This document shows positions 1 to 8,082 of a stretch of DNA of 64,000 nucleotides, piece by piece (positions within the stretch are counted from its first letter, which is position 1; the number at the start of each line of letters is the position of its first letter). Made by a program: the position numbers and the translations under genes. Location: NCBI GenBank assembly GCA_965198285.1, contig OZ240251.1, forward strand, positions 2,356,001 through 2,420,000. The letters run 5' to 3'. Source of the stretch: UBA11872 sp965198285. Lineage in GTDB: Bacteria > Chloroflexota > UBA11872. The notes beneath the pieces were generated by a model. The model had not been told where the DNA came from and searched no databases. It was given only the letters and a program-made list of their open reading frames with translations.

Positions 1-2
1 TC

Positions 3-902
3 TACCACGAGGTCGGGACGCTCAGCTTGCAGACCCGTCCAGATTTCGAACCGTTGCTTGACGGCTACGAAGGACTGCGTGAACTCGGCTTCAAGCCGCG
101 CTGGCTGGATGGCGACGACGTGCGTCGGCGTTTTCCGCAGTTCGCGAACGTTGATTCCGGCTACATCCTCGAAGATAAGGGTGGATACGTGGCGGCTGGG
201 CCGGTGACACGGGCACTGGCGGAGGCCGCCGCGGACCTTGGCGCGGAGGTGCATTCCGGTGCCGACGTCGTCGATCTACGGGAGTCGAGCGGGCGCGTTT
301 CGGCTGTTGCGACACGTGACGGTCGCGTTTTCGAAGCCGAAGTCGTTGTCGTCACGGCTGGACCATGGACATCTCGTGTCTTCCCCGCCCTGCCGATTCG
401 CGTCCAGCCCACGGCAGCACGTCTGCACTATCTAAAGCCAAGAGTCCCTGAACCCTTCTCGCTCCCGCGGCTTACGCCGTTTTCAGTCATGGATACGCAG
501 TTCTACGGATTCCCCGTGCATTGGCGCGGCTGCGTGAAAGTTGCCGACGACATGATCGGAGAGCCGTTCGATCCCGACCGCGACCGCGAGCACGAGGACC
601 CGGCGGCCCTGGCCAAGCTTCGGACCTTCCTGACCCGCCACTTGCCGGACCTTAGCGAGGCTCCGGTGATCTACAGCAAGACCTGCACCTATTCGATGAC
701 CCCCGACTCCGACTTCATCATCGACCGGGTACCGAACCTCGACAATGCGCTGATCGCGGCCGGGTTTTCCGGACACGGGTTCAAGTTCGGCATACTGATC
801 GGCCAGATCCTGGCCGACCTGGCAACTCACGGCACAACCCGCTGGGACCTGACCCGTTTTCGGCTGGATCGCACGGCGTCAGCGGTGGGCCAGCACTGGT
901 AA
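3..902 (+). CDS. FAD-dependent oxidoreductase, sarcosine oxidase / DAO family (3' part)
   Basis: C-terminal part of a DAO-fold flavoenzyme of the monomeric sarcosine oxidase / N-methyl-amino-acid oxidase type, which oxidises secondary or tertiary amino acids with O2. The reading frame is open to the left edge, so the N-terminal dinucleotide-binding motif lies outside the window. Visible features are the substrate-domain stretch GYILEDKGGYVAAGP, the segment KTCTYSMTPDSDFIIDR, whose Cys matches the covalent-FAD Cys of monomeric sarcosine oxidase, and the C-terminal signature GFSGHGFKFGILIGQILADL. The exact substrate cannot be told. It converges on the M19 dipeptidase homologue, with 22 bases between the stop codons. 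The family call is secure and the substrate is open. Confidence 0.85.
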   Translation, partial: YHEVGTLSLQTRPDFEPLLDGYEGLRELGFKPRWLDGDDVRRRFPQFANVDSGYILEDKGGYVAAGPVTRALAEAAADLGAEVHSGADVVDLRESSGRVSAVATRDGRVFEAEVVVVTAGPWTSRVFPALPIRVQPTAARLHYLKPRVPEPFSLPRLTPFSVMDTQFYGFPVHWRGCVKVADDMIGEPFDPDRDREHEDPAALAKLRTFLTRHLPDLSEAPVIYSKTCTYSMTPDSDFIIDRVPNLDNALIAAGFSGHGFKFGILIGQILADLATHGTTRWDLTRFRLDRTASAVGQHW

Positions 903-924
903 GGCGCTGGGCCTGAGCTGGCCG

Positions 925-1944
925 TCAGTCGCGCCAGACTTCGCCAAACAGCCGCAGCCAGTTGCCGCCCAGAATCTTGCGCACATCGTCTTCGCCGTAG
1001 CCGCGCCGCAGCAGCCCTTCGGCCACGTTCACGAACTCTAGCGGACCGGAAAAGCCGTGCAGGTGACGGTACGGCTGCGGCACGTCGCCGGATTTTAGGA
1101 ACGGCTCATGTCCATGCGACGAACCGATCCAGGCAAACCACTCGCGGGTCTGACCCATGCAGAAGTCCGTACCGATAGCCACCTGGTCCGCGCCCACCAT
1201 GTCGACCAGGTAGTCCACCGCATCCAGGTAGTCGTCCAGCGTTGACTCGTAGGCGTGGCGGTGATGATTCGGGAAGGCGTTGGCGCCGACAATGCCGCCC
1301 TTGGCGGTAAGTGCGCGTATGGCTTCGTCGGTCTTGTTGCGCGGATAGTCGGTCTGGGACCGTGCGTTGGCGTGGGTGAAAACGACCGGCTGCTCCGAGT
1401 GCTCGATGGTGTCCAGCACGGTGCGGTCGCCCACGTGCGAGAGGTCGATCAGGATGCCGAGCTTGTTCATCTCACGGATTGCAGCCAGGCCAAGAACGCT
1501 CAGACCCTCGTCCGTGCGCTCCCAGCAGCCGTTCCCGAAGAGATTCCGCTCGTTGTAGGTGAGCTGGACGACGCGCACGCCCAAGGCGTGAAAAAGCCTA
1601 AACCGACGGACGTCGCTTTCCACCGGCGTCGCGTTCTGCCAGCCGAGGATGATGCCGGTGCGTCCTTCGGCCTTCGCGGCGTGAATGTCGGCCACCGTGT
1701 GCACCGGCCGGATGTACTCGGAGAACTCGTCGAACCAGTGCAGCCAGGTCGTGAGGTTGTCCAGCGTCTCCTGAAAGTTGTGCCAGATGGCCGAGGTGGC
1801 GTTGCAGGCCGTGACACCGCCGTCCCGCAGTTCACGGAAGATCCGCTCCGCGCCCCAGTTACTGGTGTCGAGCCCGTCAATTACCACGGCCGACTCAAAT
1901 AGTCGGCGAGCCGCCGTGCTGGGAACCACTTGCTCAGTTGTCAT
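925..1944 (-). CDS. Membrane dipeptidase (M19) family homologue, divergent metal site
   Basis: 339-residue member of the renal dipeptidase / peptidase M19 TIM-barrel family, whose active members are binuclear zinc dipeptidases. Family landmarks are LGVRVVQLTYNERN, EMNKLGILIDLSHVG and PVVFTHANAR; the last two carry the two C-terminal His ligands. The N-terminal HxD zinc motif (normally DGHND) reads DGLDT, and the bridging Glu of the usual G-x-E-G segment reads GWQN, so three ligands are replaced. There is no obvious signal peptide. The start GTG/ATG region at 1944 gives a normal family length. It may hydrolyse a different substrate with one metal, or be non-catalytic. The family assignment is firm and the activity uncertain. 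Confidence 0.82.
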   Translation of the reverse strand: MTTEQVVPSTAARRLFESAVVIDGLDTSNWGAERIFRELRDGGVTACNATSAIWHNFQETLDNLTTWLHWFDEFSEYIRPVHTVADIHAAKAEGRTGIILGWQNATPVESDVRRFRLFHALGVRVVQLTYNERNLFGNGCWERTDEGLSVLGLAAIREMNKLGILIDLSHVGDRTVLDTIEHSEQPVVFTHANARSQTDYPRNKTDEAIRALTAKGGIVGANAFPNHHRHAYESTLDDYLDAVDYLVDMVGADQVAIGTDFCMGQTREWFAWIGSSHGHEPFLKSGDVPQPYRHLHGFSGPLEFVNVAEGLLRRGYGEDDVRKILGGNWLRLFGEVWRD

Positions 1945-2106
1945 GGCTGCCTCCGCTGGGCGCCGGCCCGGCGCTTCACCCTGTGCCGGCGAGCATAACC
2001 GGCCCGTGGCCGTCTAGCAGCCTGGGCCGAACGAGTGGGGGCCGGCGGGAACGCTGGGACCCGCCGCTCCCACGGAGAGCGGCTCTCAGGCGACCTCTCG
2101 CTGCTG

Positions 2107-2595
2107 CTACGTACCGGTCCACACGTAGTCGTTGTCCTTCACGTCGCCGTGGCAGTTCTGACAGCCCTCGACTTTGCCCTGCTTCTCGATCGTGCCGTCG
2201 GCCAGGTACTTAAGCCAGAACCAGTCGTTGTGCTCGGGGTTGTAGCCCGACTGCTTGTACATGACGGTCGTAGCGGCCAAAACGCCTGCGGGAGTGAAGT
2301 TCTCCTTGACGATGATGGCGCCATTGGGCATGGCGCTCGCATTGCTGTTGACCGCCTCAAGGGCGGCAGGGTTGACGTAGGTTGTCAGCAGCATGCCGTG
2401 CGGCTCGCCGCCCTGGTACTTCTCGCCTTGCCCAGGCCAGAGATCCCAGGACTCCTGGTAGTCCACTTCCTCCAGGTAGGCGATGACTGAGGCGCCGGAC
2501 GTGTCCGGCAGTTCCGCTTCGCCGCAGGCCGCTACGGCAACAGCAAGTATCGGGACGACCATGAGTAGCCAGAATCGAATCCGAAGTGAGGGCAT
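2107..2595 (-). CDS. Cytochrome P460 family lipoprotein with c-type haem motif
   Basis: Predicted exported lipoprotein of 162 residues. The ATG at 2595 gives a classical lipoprotein signal (MPSLRIRF, hydrophobic core, then VAAC as lipobox with Cys about residue 24). The longer frame back to 2682 adds residues in front of the signal and is unlikely. The mature part resembles the cytochrome P460 domain and ends with CQNCH, a covalent haem c site (CxxCH). P460 proteins include hydroxylamine or NO-reacting haem enzymes and many small uncharacterised periplasmic electron carriers; a specific reaction cannot be assigned here. It stands alone, divergent from the dioxygenase gene that follows. Confidence 0.75.
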   Translation of the reverse strand: MPSLRIRFWLLMVVPILAVAVAACGEAELPDTSGASVIAYLEEVDYQESWDLWPGQGEKYQGGEPHGMLLTTYVNPAALEAVNSNASAMPNGAIIVKENFTPAGVLAATTVMYKQSGYNPEHNDWFWLKYLADGTIEKQGKVEGCQNCHGDVKDNDYVWTGT

Positions 2596-2773
2596 GTCCG
2601 GAACCTCCGCAGCATCTGCAATTCGTGGGCCAGCTTGAGCCCAGTGCGAATCGAGCAGGGTTGAGAGCCTACAAGTCAACAATACACTCGCCTGGCGGCG
2701 GCAGGCGGGAAATGCCTAGTATGCTTCGAGTCGGAACATGCGCGACCGACTTGCACGCGAAGGTGAGCATGAC

Positions 2774-3805
2774 ATGGCGTCTGACTGGCAGGAGCTCCGA
2801 GTTTCAAACGACGCGCTGGACGATCCGCCCGAGTTGCGCGCCAGGATGGACAGAGACGGATACGTCTTTCTGAAAGGGCTGTTCAATCCCGACGACATGC
2901 TCTCACTGCGACGCGCGATGACCGAGGTCTTGCAGAAACACGGCTGGCTGCGGGCAGGCACAGACCCGATGGACGGCATTGCCGTCATCGAGGCCCAGTG
3001 CACCGAGGGTGACAGGGGCTACACCGACGTCTATCACGAGGCGTACAGGCTGCAGGAATTTCACGAGTCCGGCCATTGGCCGGTGATCCTGGAGACGATG
3101 GCGAAAATCATCGACGCACCGGTCCTGCCGCACCCGATGAAGATCGCGCGCATCTGGTTTCCGCAGTACACCGAACACACCACACCCGCGCATCAGGACT
3201 TCGTGCACTTTCAGGGCACGTTCGACACCTACACCTGCTGGGCGCCCGTGGGCGACTGCCCCGAAGAGTTGGGGGGACTCGCGGTGGTGCCGGGGACCCA
3301 CAAGGTGGGCAAGGTCGTCGATCACCACTTTTCCCTGGGGGCCGGCTCGCTGGTGGTGGATGAGCAGGCCCAGGAAGGGCCCTGGCACTCGACCAACTAC
3401 GAGATCGGCGACGCCCTGCTGTTCCACAGCCTGACGGTCCACAAGGCCCTGCCGAACGTCACCGAGGACCGCATGCGCATCTCGCTGGACAATCGGTATC
3501 AGTCCATTCATGAGCCGGTCGCGGAGCACATGCTCACGCCGCATCTGTCGCAGGACAACACGTACGACTGGGACCACGTCTACGCTGATTGGACGGACGA
3601 CACGTTGAAGTACTACTGGAAAGGCCGCGACCAGGCGACCGTCCCGCGCGACCTCAGCTACGGCGAGCGAGGGTTTGCCGAGGCCGTGGAGCGGGCAACG
3701 CAGGGCGACCCGGCGGCGCGGCTCCACCTGGAGCGCATCCTGCGCCGGGATCCCACCTCGGACAACGCGCGCAAGGCAGCCGCGGCGCTAGAAGCCGCCC
3801 CCTGA
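2774..3805 (+). CDS. Phytanoyl-CoA dioxygenase (PhyH) family Fe(II)/2-oxoglutarate oxygenase
   Basis: 343-residue double-stranded beta-helix oxygenase of the PhyH family, which hydroxylates diverse small molecules using Fe(II), O2 and 2-oxoglutarate. The iron-binding HxD is visible in TPAHQDFVHF and the distal His in LLFHSLTVHKALPN; the following RMRISLDNRYQ supplies the Arg expected to bind 2-oxoglutarate. The start at 2774 is chosen because AGGTGA (2761-2766) lies 7 bases upstream; an in-frame ATG at 2738 has no such site. The C-terminus carries an extra helical tail. Substrate unknown. A -10-like TATGCT lies near 2720. It converges with the spoIID-like gene. Confidence 0.85.
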   Translation: MASDWQELRVSNDALDDPPELRARMDRDGYVFLKGLFNPDDMLSLRRAMTEVLQKHGWLRAGTDPMDGIAVIEAQCTEGDRGYTDVYHEAYRLQEFHESGHWPVILETMAKIIDAPVLPHPMKIARIWFPQYTEHTTPAHQDFVHFQGTFDTYTCWAPVGDCPEELGGLAVVPGTHKVGKVVDHHFSLGAGSLVVDEQAQEGPWHSTNYEIGDALLFHSLTVHKALPNVTEDRMRISLDNRYQSIHEPVAEHMLTPHLSQDNTYDWDHVYADWTDDTLKYYWKGRDQATVPRDLSYGERGFAEAVERATQGDPAARLHLERILRRDPTSDNARKAAAALEAAP

Positions 3806-3953
3806 GCGTCTTTACTCGAAAAACCTGACGACGGCGTTATTCGCCGGGGCTCGTCGGCGCGCCCATAGCGGCGCGGGGCGGGGCCTACCTGGTCCGCCTG
3901 CGGCAAGTTTCGATGGCTGTGGTGGCCAGTGAGTCCGGCGTACGCCTTTGTCG

Positions 3954-5648
3954 CTAACCCTGCGGACCGGCGCCGGATTGCCAGCTGGGAGAGGGAGGCG
4001 CGGCCGGCGTTGACCCAGTCGGCGCGGTTGCCTGGTCCGCTCGCTCGACGGCGATTCCTCGGTAGTAGTGGGTCAGGATCTGATCGAATGAGTGGCCGGC
4101 CCGCGCCAGACCCTGCGCGCCCCACTGGCTCATACCCACACCGTGGCCGAAGCCCCGCCCGTTCACGATGAGACGCGGTGGCAGATGGAACTCAACGATG
4201 TCCAGCGTCCCGCGCACCAGACGTACCTCGGCCGGCGACTCGGCGAATGCCAAGCTGCGACGCCGGCGTTCCAACGAATAACCGTCAGCCTTTAGCGTCT
4301 CGACACGGCGCGGGGTCGGGTTGAGCAGCACCAAGCGTTCGGGGGGTACGGTCTGAAACTCGGCGAACGCGCTGGGAATGCCCAGGGTTGTGCGAATGGC
4401 GTCACCGGACAGCGTCACCGCGCCTTGCGCGCCGCGCAGTTCTAGTTCCACGGGCTGGCCGCCTTGCGCCGTGCGCAGCACGCGGACCTCAGAGAGCTCA
4501 CCAAGGGCGCCGCCGTCGGCCGTGCGGAGATCGGCCAGACGCGGCAGTGGGATGGCCCGGGTCCAGCGGTAGCCCTCGGCGCCCCAACCGGTGCTAAGAG
4601 CTTCCGCGTCGGCCGGAGACGGCACGCCACGCAGATAGGGGACATCCCGTCCCCACACGTCAGCCGCGCTGGTGGTGTAGTCGCCCATGTTCGCGGAGTA
4701 ATACGCGGTGATCAGATCGCCGTCGAACATCGCCACCACGCCCGCGGTCTCTCGTACTGCCTGGATGGTTGAGGGATGCTCGCTCGATACGCCGCCGTAG
4801 GCCTGACAATTCTGTGAGTCACAGATGTCGAAGTCGCCTGACGGATCGAGCTGCCGGATGGCGTAGTTTCGGGCTGCCACGGCCTGAGCCTTCAACGCTT
4901 CAAGCTCCCACGTCCACGGCATTTCTGAACCGACAACGGAAGCCAGGTAGTCGGCCAACCTCAGTTCGTTCACCACCCGCAACCGCCCGCCAGCGAGATC
5001 CACGCGGACCCGCCCGCGATAGGGGCGCTCGTTAATGGTGGTGACCTCTCCCAGGTCTTGGGGCACGATGTCAATCGACTCGGGAAGCGGCGCCAGGGTT
5101 CGGTGGCCCACGTGCAGGCCCGATCGCGGGACTGCAAGCGCGGGTGCAATGCCGACTTCCGATCGCAGGATTCGGCGGTCGCGATGCTCACGACTGTTCC
5201 AGCCGTACGGTCCGATGATGAGCTGCCCGTCAGGCCGGGCGCCTCCGGGTGTGCGAGCCGCCAGCGCGTCGACCACCGGCGCGGCGGCGGCGGTCGGAAG
5301 CCGCAGGTAGCGCAATGACCAGCCGGCGACTATCGGGGAGGCGTCAGCTGCCAGAGGTCGCCCGTCCACCTGCACCACAGCTGTAGGCGCAGGACTGAGC
5401 CGCAGGATGCCCGGCACGACGCTGAGCTGGACCCGAATCGTCTCCGGCAAGGTTGGGGCGGCAGTGGTTGAAGGCGGCTTGGCAAGCGCGACGGCCGCAA
5501 TGGCCAGAAAAAGACAGATGGCCCGCCCGGCAATCCAGCCGGACGGGCCATGGAACCAACCGCTAGGTGGTGGTGTCTTCCTTCTTCTTCGCTGGAGGAG
5601 TTTCGGCGTCGTCAGCGGAGGCCTTGGCGGCGTCCGCAGCGTTAGCAT
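3954..5648 (-). CDS. SpoIID/LytB domain protein, secreted
   Basis: SpoIID/LytB-domain protein. SpoIID is a lytic transglycosylase of denuded glycan strands and LytB an amidase enhancer; in non-sporulating bacteria homologues are thought to act in cell-wall remodelling. Diagnostic segments are SVVGSEMPWTWELEALKAQA followed by ARNYAI, and the C-terminal GRGFGHGVGMSQWGAQGLA with the HYY motif. A hydrophobic export segment (ICLFLAIAAVALA) precedes the mature part, consistent with secretion. The start is unresolved: the first canonical ATG at 5648 is preceded by a GAGGA but overlaps tatA by 86 bases and gives a long Arg-rich n-region. The position expected from the signal peptide is near an ATT at 5534. 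It ends in a Pro/Ser-rich tail. Confidence 0.8.
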   Translation of the reverse strand: MLTLRTPPRPPLTTPKLLQRRRRKTPPPSGWFHGPSGWIAGRAICLFLAIAAVALAKPPSTTAAPTLPETIRVQLSVVPGILRLSPAPTAVVQVDGRPLAADASPIVAGWSLRYLRLPTAAAAPVVDALAARTPGGARPDGQLIIGPYGWNSREHRDRRILRSEVGIAPALAVPRSGLHVGHRTLAPLPESIDIVPQDLGEVTTINERPYRGRVRVDLAGGRLRVVNELRLADYLASVVGSEMPWTWELEALKAQAVAARNYAIRQLDPSGDFDICDSQNCQAYGGVSSEHPSTIQAVRETAGVVAMFDGDLITAYYSANMGDYTTSAADVWGRDVPYLRGVPSPADAEALSTGWGAEGYRWTRAIPLPRLADLRTADGGALGELSEVRVLRTAQGGQPVELELRGAQGAVTLSGDAIRTTLGIPSAFAEFQTVPPERLVLLNPTPRRVETLKADGYSLERRRRSLAFAESPAEVRLVRGTLDIVEFHLPPRLIVNGRGFGHGVGMSQWGAQGLARAGHSFDQILTHYYRGIAVERADQATAPTGSTPAAPPSPSWQSGAGPQG

Positions 5649-5832
5649 CCTCATCCTCGCCGTCCTCTTCGCCCTCTTCGCCCTCCTCATCCTCATTTCT
5701 CGCCTCTTCGCGGAACTCGCGCACGCTGGTGCCGAGCGCCCGGCCGATTCCAGCAATGCGGCCAGCGCCAAAGACGGCGATGACGATGAGGAGAATGACG
5801 ATCAGCTCGAATGGTCCAACGTTGAAGGGCAT
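5563..5832 (-). CDS. tatA: Sec-independent translocase subunit, TatA/TatE family
   Basis: 89-residue TatA-type protein, the pore-forming subunit of the twin-arginine translocase in the cytoplasmic membrane. It shows the standard layout: short N-terminus, one membrane helix (PFELIVILLIVIAVFGAG), a hinge, and an amphipathic helix (IGRALGTSVREFREEA). The tail is strongly acidic, then Ala/Lys-rich. No tatC is seen nearby. The downstream SpoIID-like gene begins inside or just after its 3' end, so the two are probably co-transcribed. The sulfite-oxidase-like protein at 53-55 kb is a plausible Tat client, but that is inference. Confidence 0.85.
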   Translation of the reverse strand: MPFNVGPFELIVILLIVIAVFGAGRIAGIGRALGTSVREFREEARNEDEEGEEGEEDGEDEDANAADAAKASADDAETPPAKKKEDTTT

Positions 5833-6043
5833 TTCCCTCCTCTTTCTCGTGAGCGATTAGCCGCCGGTCAACCCGCGGATGGCGCCTGCGCCGTGCAGGT
5901 AGCCAGATCACCGCGATTCGGGCTGAAGGACCGGCGGGGGCACATCCACCCGACAGTCCGGTTCCCGAAGCGGCGCACCGGTCACTGTAACGATACGCGA
6001 TTGTGCCATTCCAGCCGGGCGCACACCGACAATTCCTCACCAT

Positions 6044-7168
6044 TTAGCCGCGGGCGGCCAGCGCCCGATAGCCAAAGTCCAGCAACGTTTCGGCGTCAGC
6101 CACGCGATCGTCGCTGCCCAGCAGTACGACCATCAGGCGGCGAGCACCCCGCTGGGCCGCCGCGATCAGATTGCCGCCAGCTTCCGCCGTCTGGCCGGTC
6201 TTGACGCCGATGGCGCCCTCATAGGACCAGAGCAGGCCATTCAGATTCCTGACGCTGTAGGAGCGGTTGGCAGGTCCCGCCGGAATCACGTGGACGTGGG
6301 TAGCCACGATCTGGGCCAGCAGCGGGAACCGGTCCATCGCGTCGGCCGCCAGCACGGCCATATCGAAGGCCGTGCTGTACTGGTCGTCAGCATCTTGGCC
6401 GCTGGGGTTGCCGAAGCGGGTGTCGTTGAGGTCGAGCCGGCTGGCAAGGTCATTCATTTGCGCCACGGTGTAGTCCTGGCCGCCGATTCCGTCGGCAATG
6501 GTGACCGCGGCGTCGTTGGCGGACGGCAGGAGCATGGCGAAGAGTAGGTCCTGCAGCGTGAAGACCTCGCCAGGGCGCAAGCCGGCCAGGACCGGCCGCT
6601 CAGCCGCCGCGCTCTCGGGAACCTGAATGCGCGTGTCCGGCGGCGCCTGTTCCAGCGCCACGATGGCGGTGGCCAGCTTGGCCAGGCTGGCAGGCGGCCG
6701 CCGCTCGCCGGGGTTCTTGGCAAACACGATGGTGCGCTCGCCCATATCTACCAGCAGGGCGGCGCGGGCCGTGATGGGTGGCGCTTCGACTGGCCGCGTG
6801 AACGGGCTTTCGATGAACGGCGCCGCGGTAGGGGCGCGCTGCGCACCAGCTTTCGAGGGACCGGGATCTAAGAGGTTGACCACGCCTCCGGCGTCCGGGG
6901 GCGGCGGCTCGACCGAGGCCAGCAGTCGTATGAGGAGCAACCCTCCCGCAAGCGCCAGCAGGGCGATGAACACGATGCTGGCCGCCTGCCGCAGCTGATT
7001 GCGCTGCGCGTGCCGGGCCTTGGCCACGGCCGAACGCTCGCGCAGGCGCGCGTGGTAGATCGGCGGTGGGATGGGCGCGCGCCGGCGCCGCACCGGTCTG
7101 GCGAACAACGCGTCCTGCGACCAATCCTCGTCGTCCAGTGCGCGCCGGCGAGGAGCGCGCTGGCTCAT
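6044..7168 (-). CDS. D-alanyl-D-alanine carboxypeptidase, peptidase S11 family
   Basis: 374-residue penicillin-binding-protein-type carboxypeptidase that trims the terminal D-Ala of peptidoglycan pentapeptides. All three catalytic motifs are visible: SxxK in PPASLAKLATAIVAL, SxN in LLPSANDAAVT, and KTG in IGVKTGQTAEAGG. The first ~60 residues are Arg-rich and cytoplasmic, followed by a single membrane anchor (SIVFIALLALAGGLLLIRLL), so the protein is membrane-tethered with the enzyme outside. The C-terminal beta domain of classical DacA is missing. Its ATG overlaps the pyrE stop codon (ATGA), which indicates translational coupling with pyrE. Confidence 0.88.
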   Translation of the reverse strand: MSQRAPRRRALDDEDWSQDALFARPVRRRRAPIPPPIYHARLRERSAVAKARHAQRNQLRQAASIVFIALLALAGGLLLIRLLASVEPPPPDAGGVVNLLDPGPSKAGAQRAPTAAPFIESPFTRPVEAPPITARAALLVDMGERTIVFAKNPGERRPPASLAKLATAIVALEQAPPDTRIQVPESAAAERPVLAGLRPGEVFTLQDLLFAMLLPSANDAAVTIADGIGGQDYTVAQMNDLASRLDLNDTRFGNPSGQDADDQYSTAFDMAVLAADAMDRFPLLAQIVATHVHVIPAGPANRSYSVRNLNGLLWSYEGAIGVKTGQTAEAGGNLIAAAQRGARRLMVVLLGSDDRVADAETLLDFGYRALAARG

Positions 7169-7845
7169 AACCGTTGCGCTTCGAGATAGTCCAGACTTCG
7201 CCGGTATTCGTCCTCGCTGATCAGCCGTTCGCTCATGTAGAGATTCAACATGGCCGGGAGGGTGACGATGGAAATGAGGCGAAGCCCGTGGTACTCCAAC
7301 TGACGGGCGGCGCCCACGTCCCGGTCGACTAGCACGATGACATCGCGCACCAGCAGTCCTTCGCTGCGCAGCGCGTGCGCGGTCTGGATCACCGAGCCGC
7401 CCGATGTAATCAGATCGTCCACCAGCAGCACGTGCTGGCCCGGCAGAAACCGACCCACGATCTCAAGACCCGCCGGTCCCGAATCCGGCTTGACATAAAT
7501 CAGCGGCGTATCCGTCGCTAGCGAATAGGCCGTGGCCAGGTGGAGGCCGCCCATGGGGACGCCGGCAACCAGTTCAAACGGCGCCGCCTGCTGGTGGCGG
7601 CGGGTTTCGGCCAGGTTCGCGGCGTCCCGGACCAGAGCGGCCGCCGTTCGCAGCGCCGCGGGCACCGCCACCAGGCGCTTGGGGTCAACGTAGACCGGGG
7701 AATTCACCGTGGACCGGCCCAGCGTGTAACTGCCGAACTGGATACCGCCCAGTTCGTAGATCTGCCGAGCCAGGTCAAGGGCGCTTAGTTCGTCCGTGAG
7801 CGCTTCTCCACTTGTGTGGCAACCAGCGGCCAGCGGTCCTGCCAA
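7165..7845 (-). CDS. pyrE: Orotate phosphoribosyltransferase
   Basis: Transfers ribose-5-phosphate from PRPP to orotate to give OMP, the fifth step of pyrimidine synthesis. The PRPP-binding signature is clear in VLLVDDLITSGGSVIQTA, and the substrate loop region GGIQFGSYTLGRSTVNSPVYVD has a shape seen in many PyrE proteins. The length of 226 residues is slightly above average because of about 15 extra N-terminal residues from the ATG at 7845; no good alternative start lies between. It heads the leftward pyrE-carboxypeptidase pair, with a 4-base ATGA overlap to the next gene. No other pyrimidine gene adjoins it, apart from pyrH far away at 47.5 kb. Confidence 0.88.
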   Translation of the reverse strand: MAGPLAAGCHTSGEALTDELSALDLARQIYELGGIQFGSYTLGRSTVNSPVYVDPKRLVAVPAALRTAAALVRDAANLAETRRHQQAAPFELVAGVPMGGLHLATAYSLATDTPLIYVKPDSGPAGLEIVGRFLPGQHVLLVDDLITSGGSVIQTAHALRSEGLLVRDVIVLVDRDVGAARQLEYHGLRLISIVTLPAMLNLYMSERLISEDEYRRSLDYLEAQRL

Positions 7846-8082
7846 CGCCCCCCACGGCGCGGACCGAGCGTACAGCGATTATTGTCAAGGTGAATTGGCG
7901 GGTCAAGGGATTGGCGTCCGGTCCAGGCGGCGCATCAGCCGTGATACGGCACGTGCAAGACTTCTTTCCGCCACCCTAGGCGGCGTCGGCGGAATGGGCG
8001 ATGGCTCGCGTGGGACAATCGGCAAGCGGGCGCCGGCGCTGCACTTCGGCCAGCATTCACCAACGGGATACTTCTCATCAGG

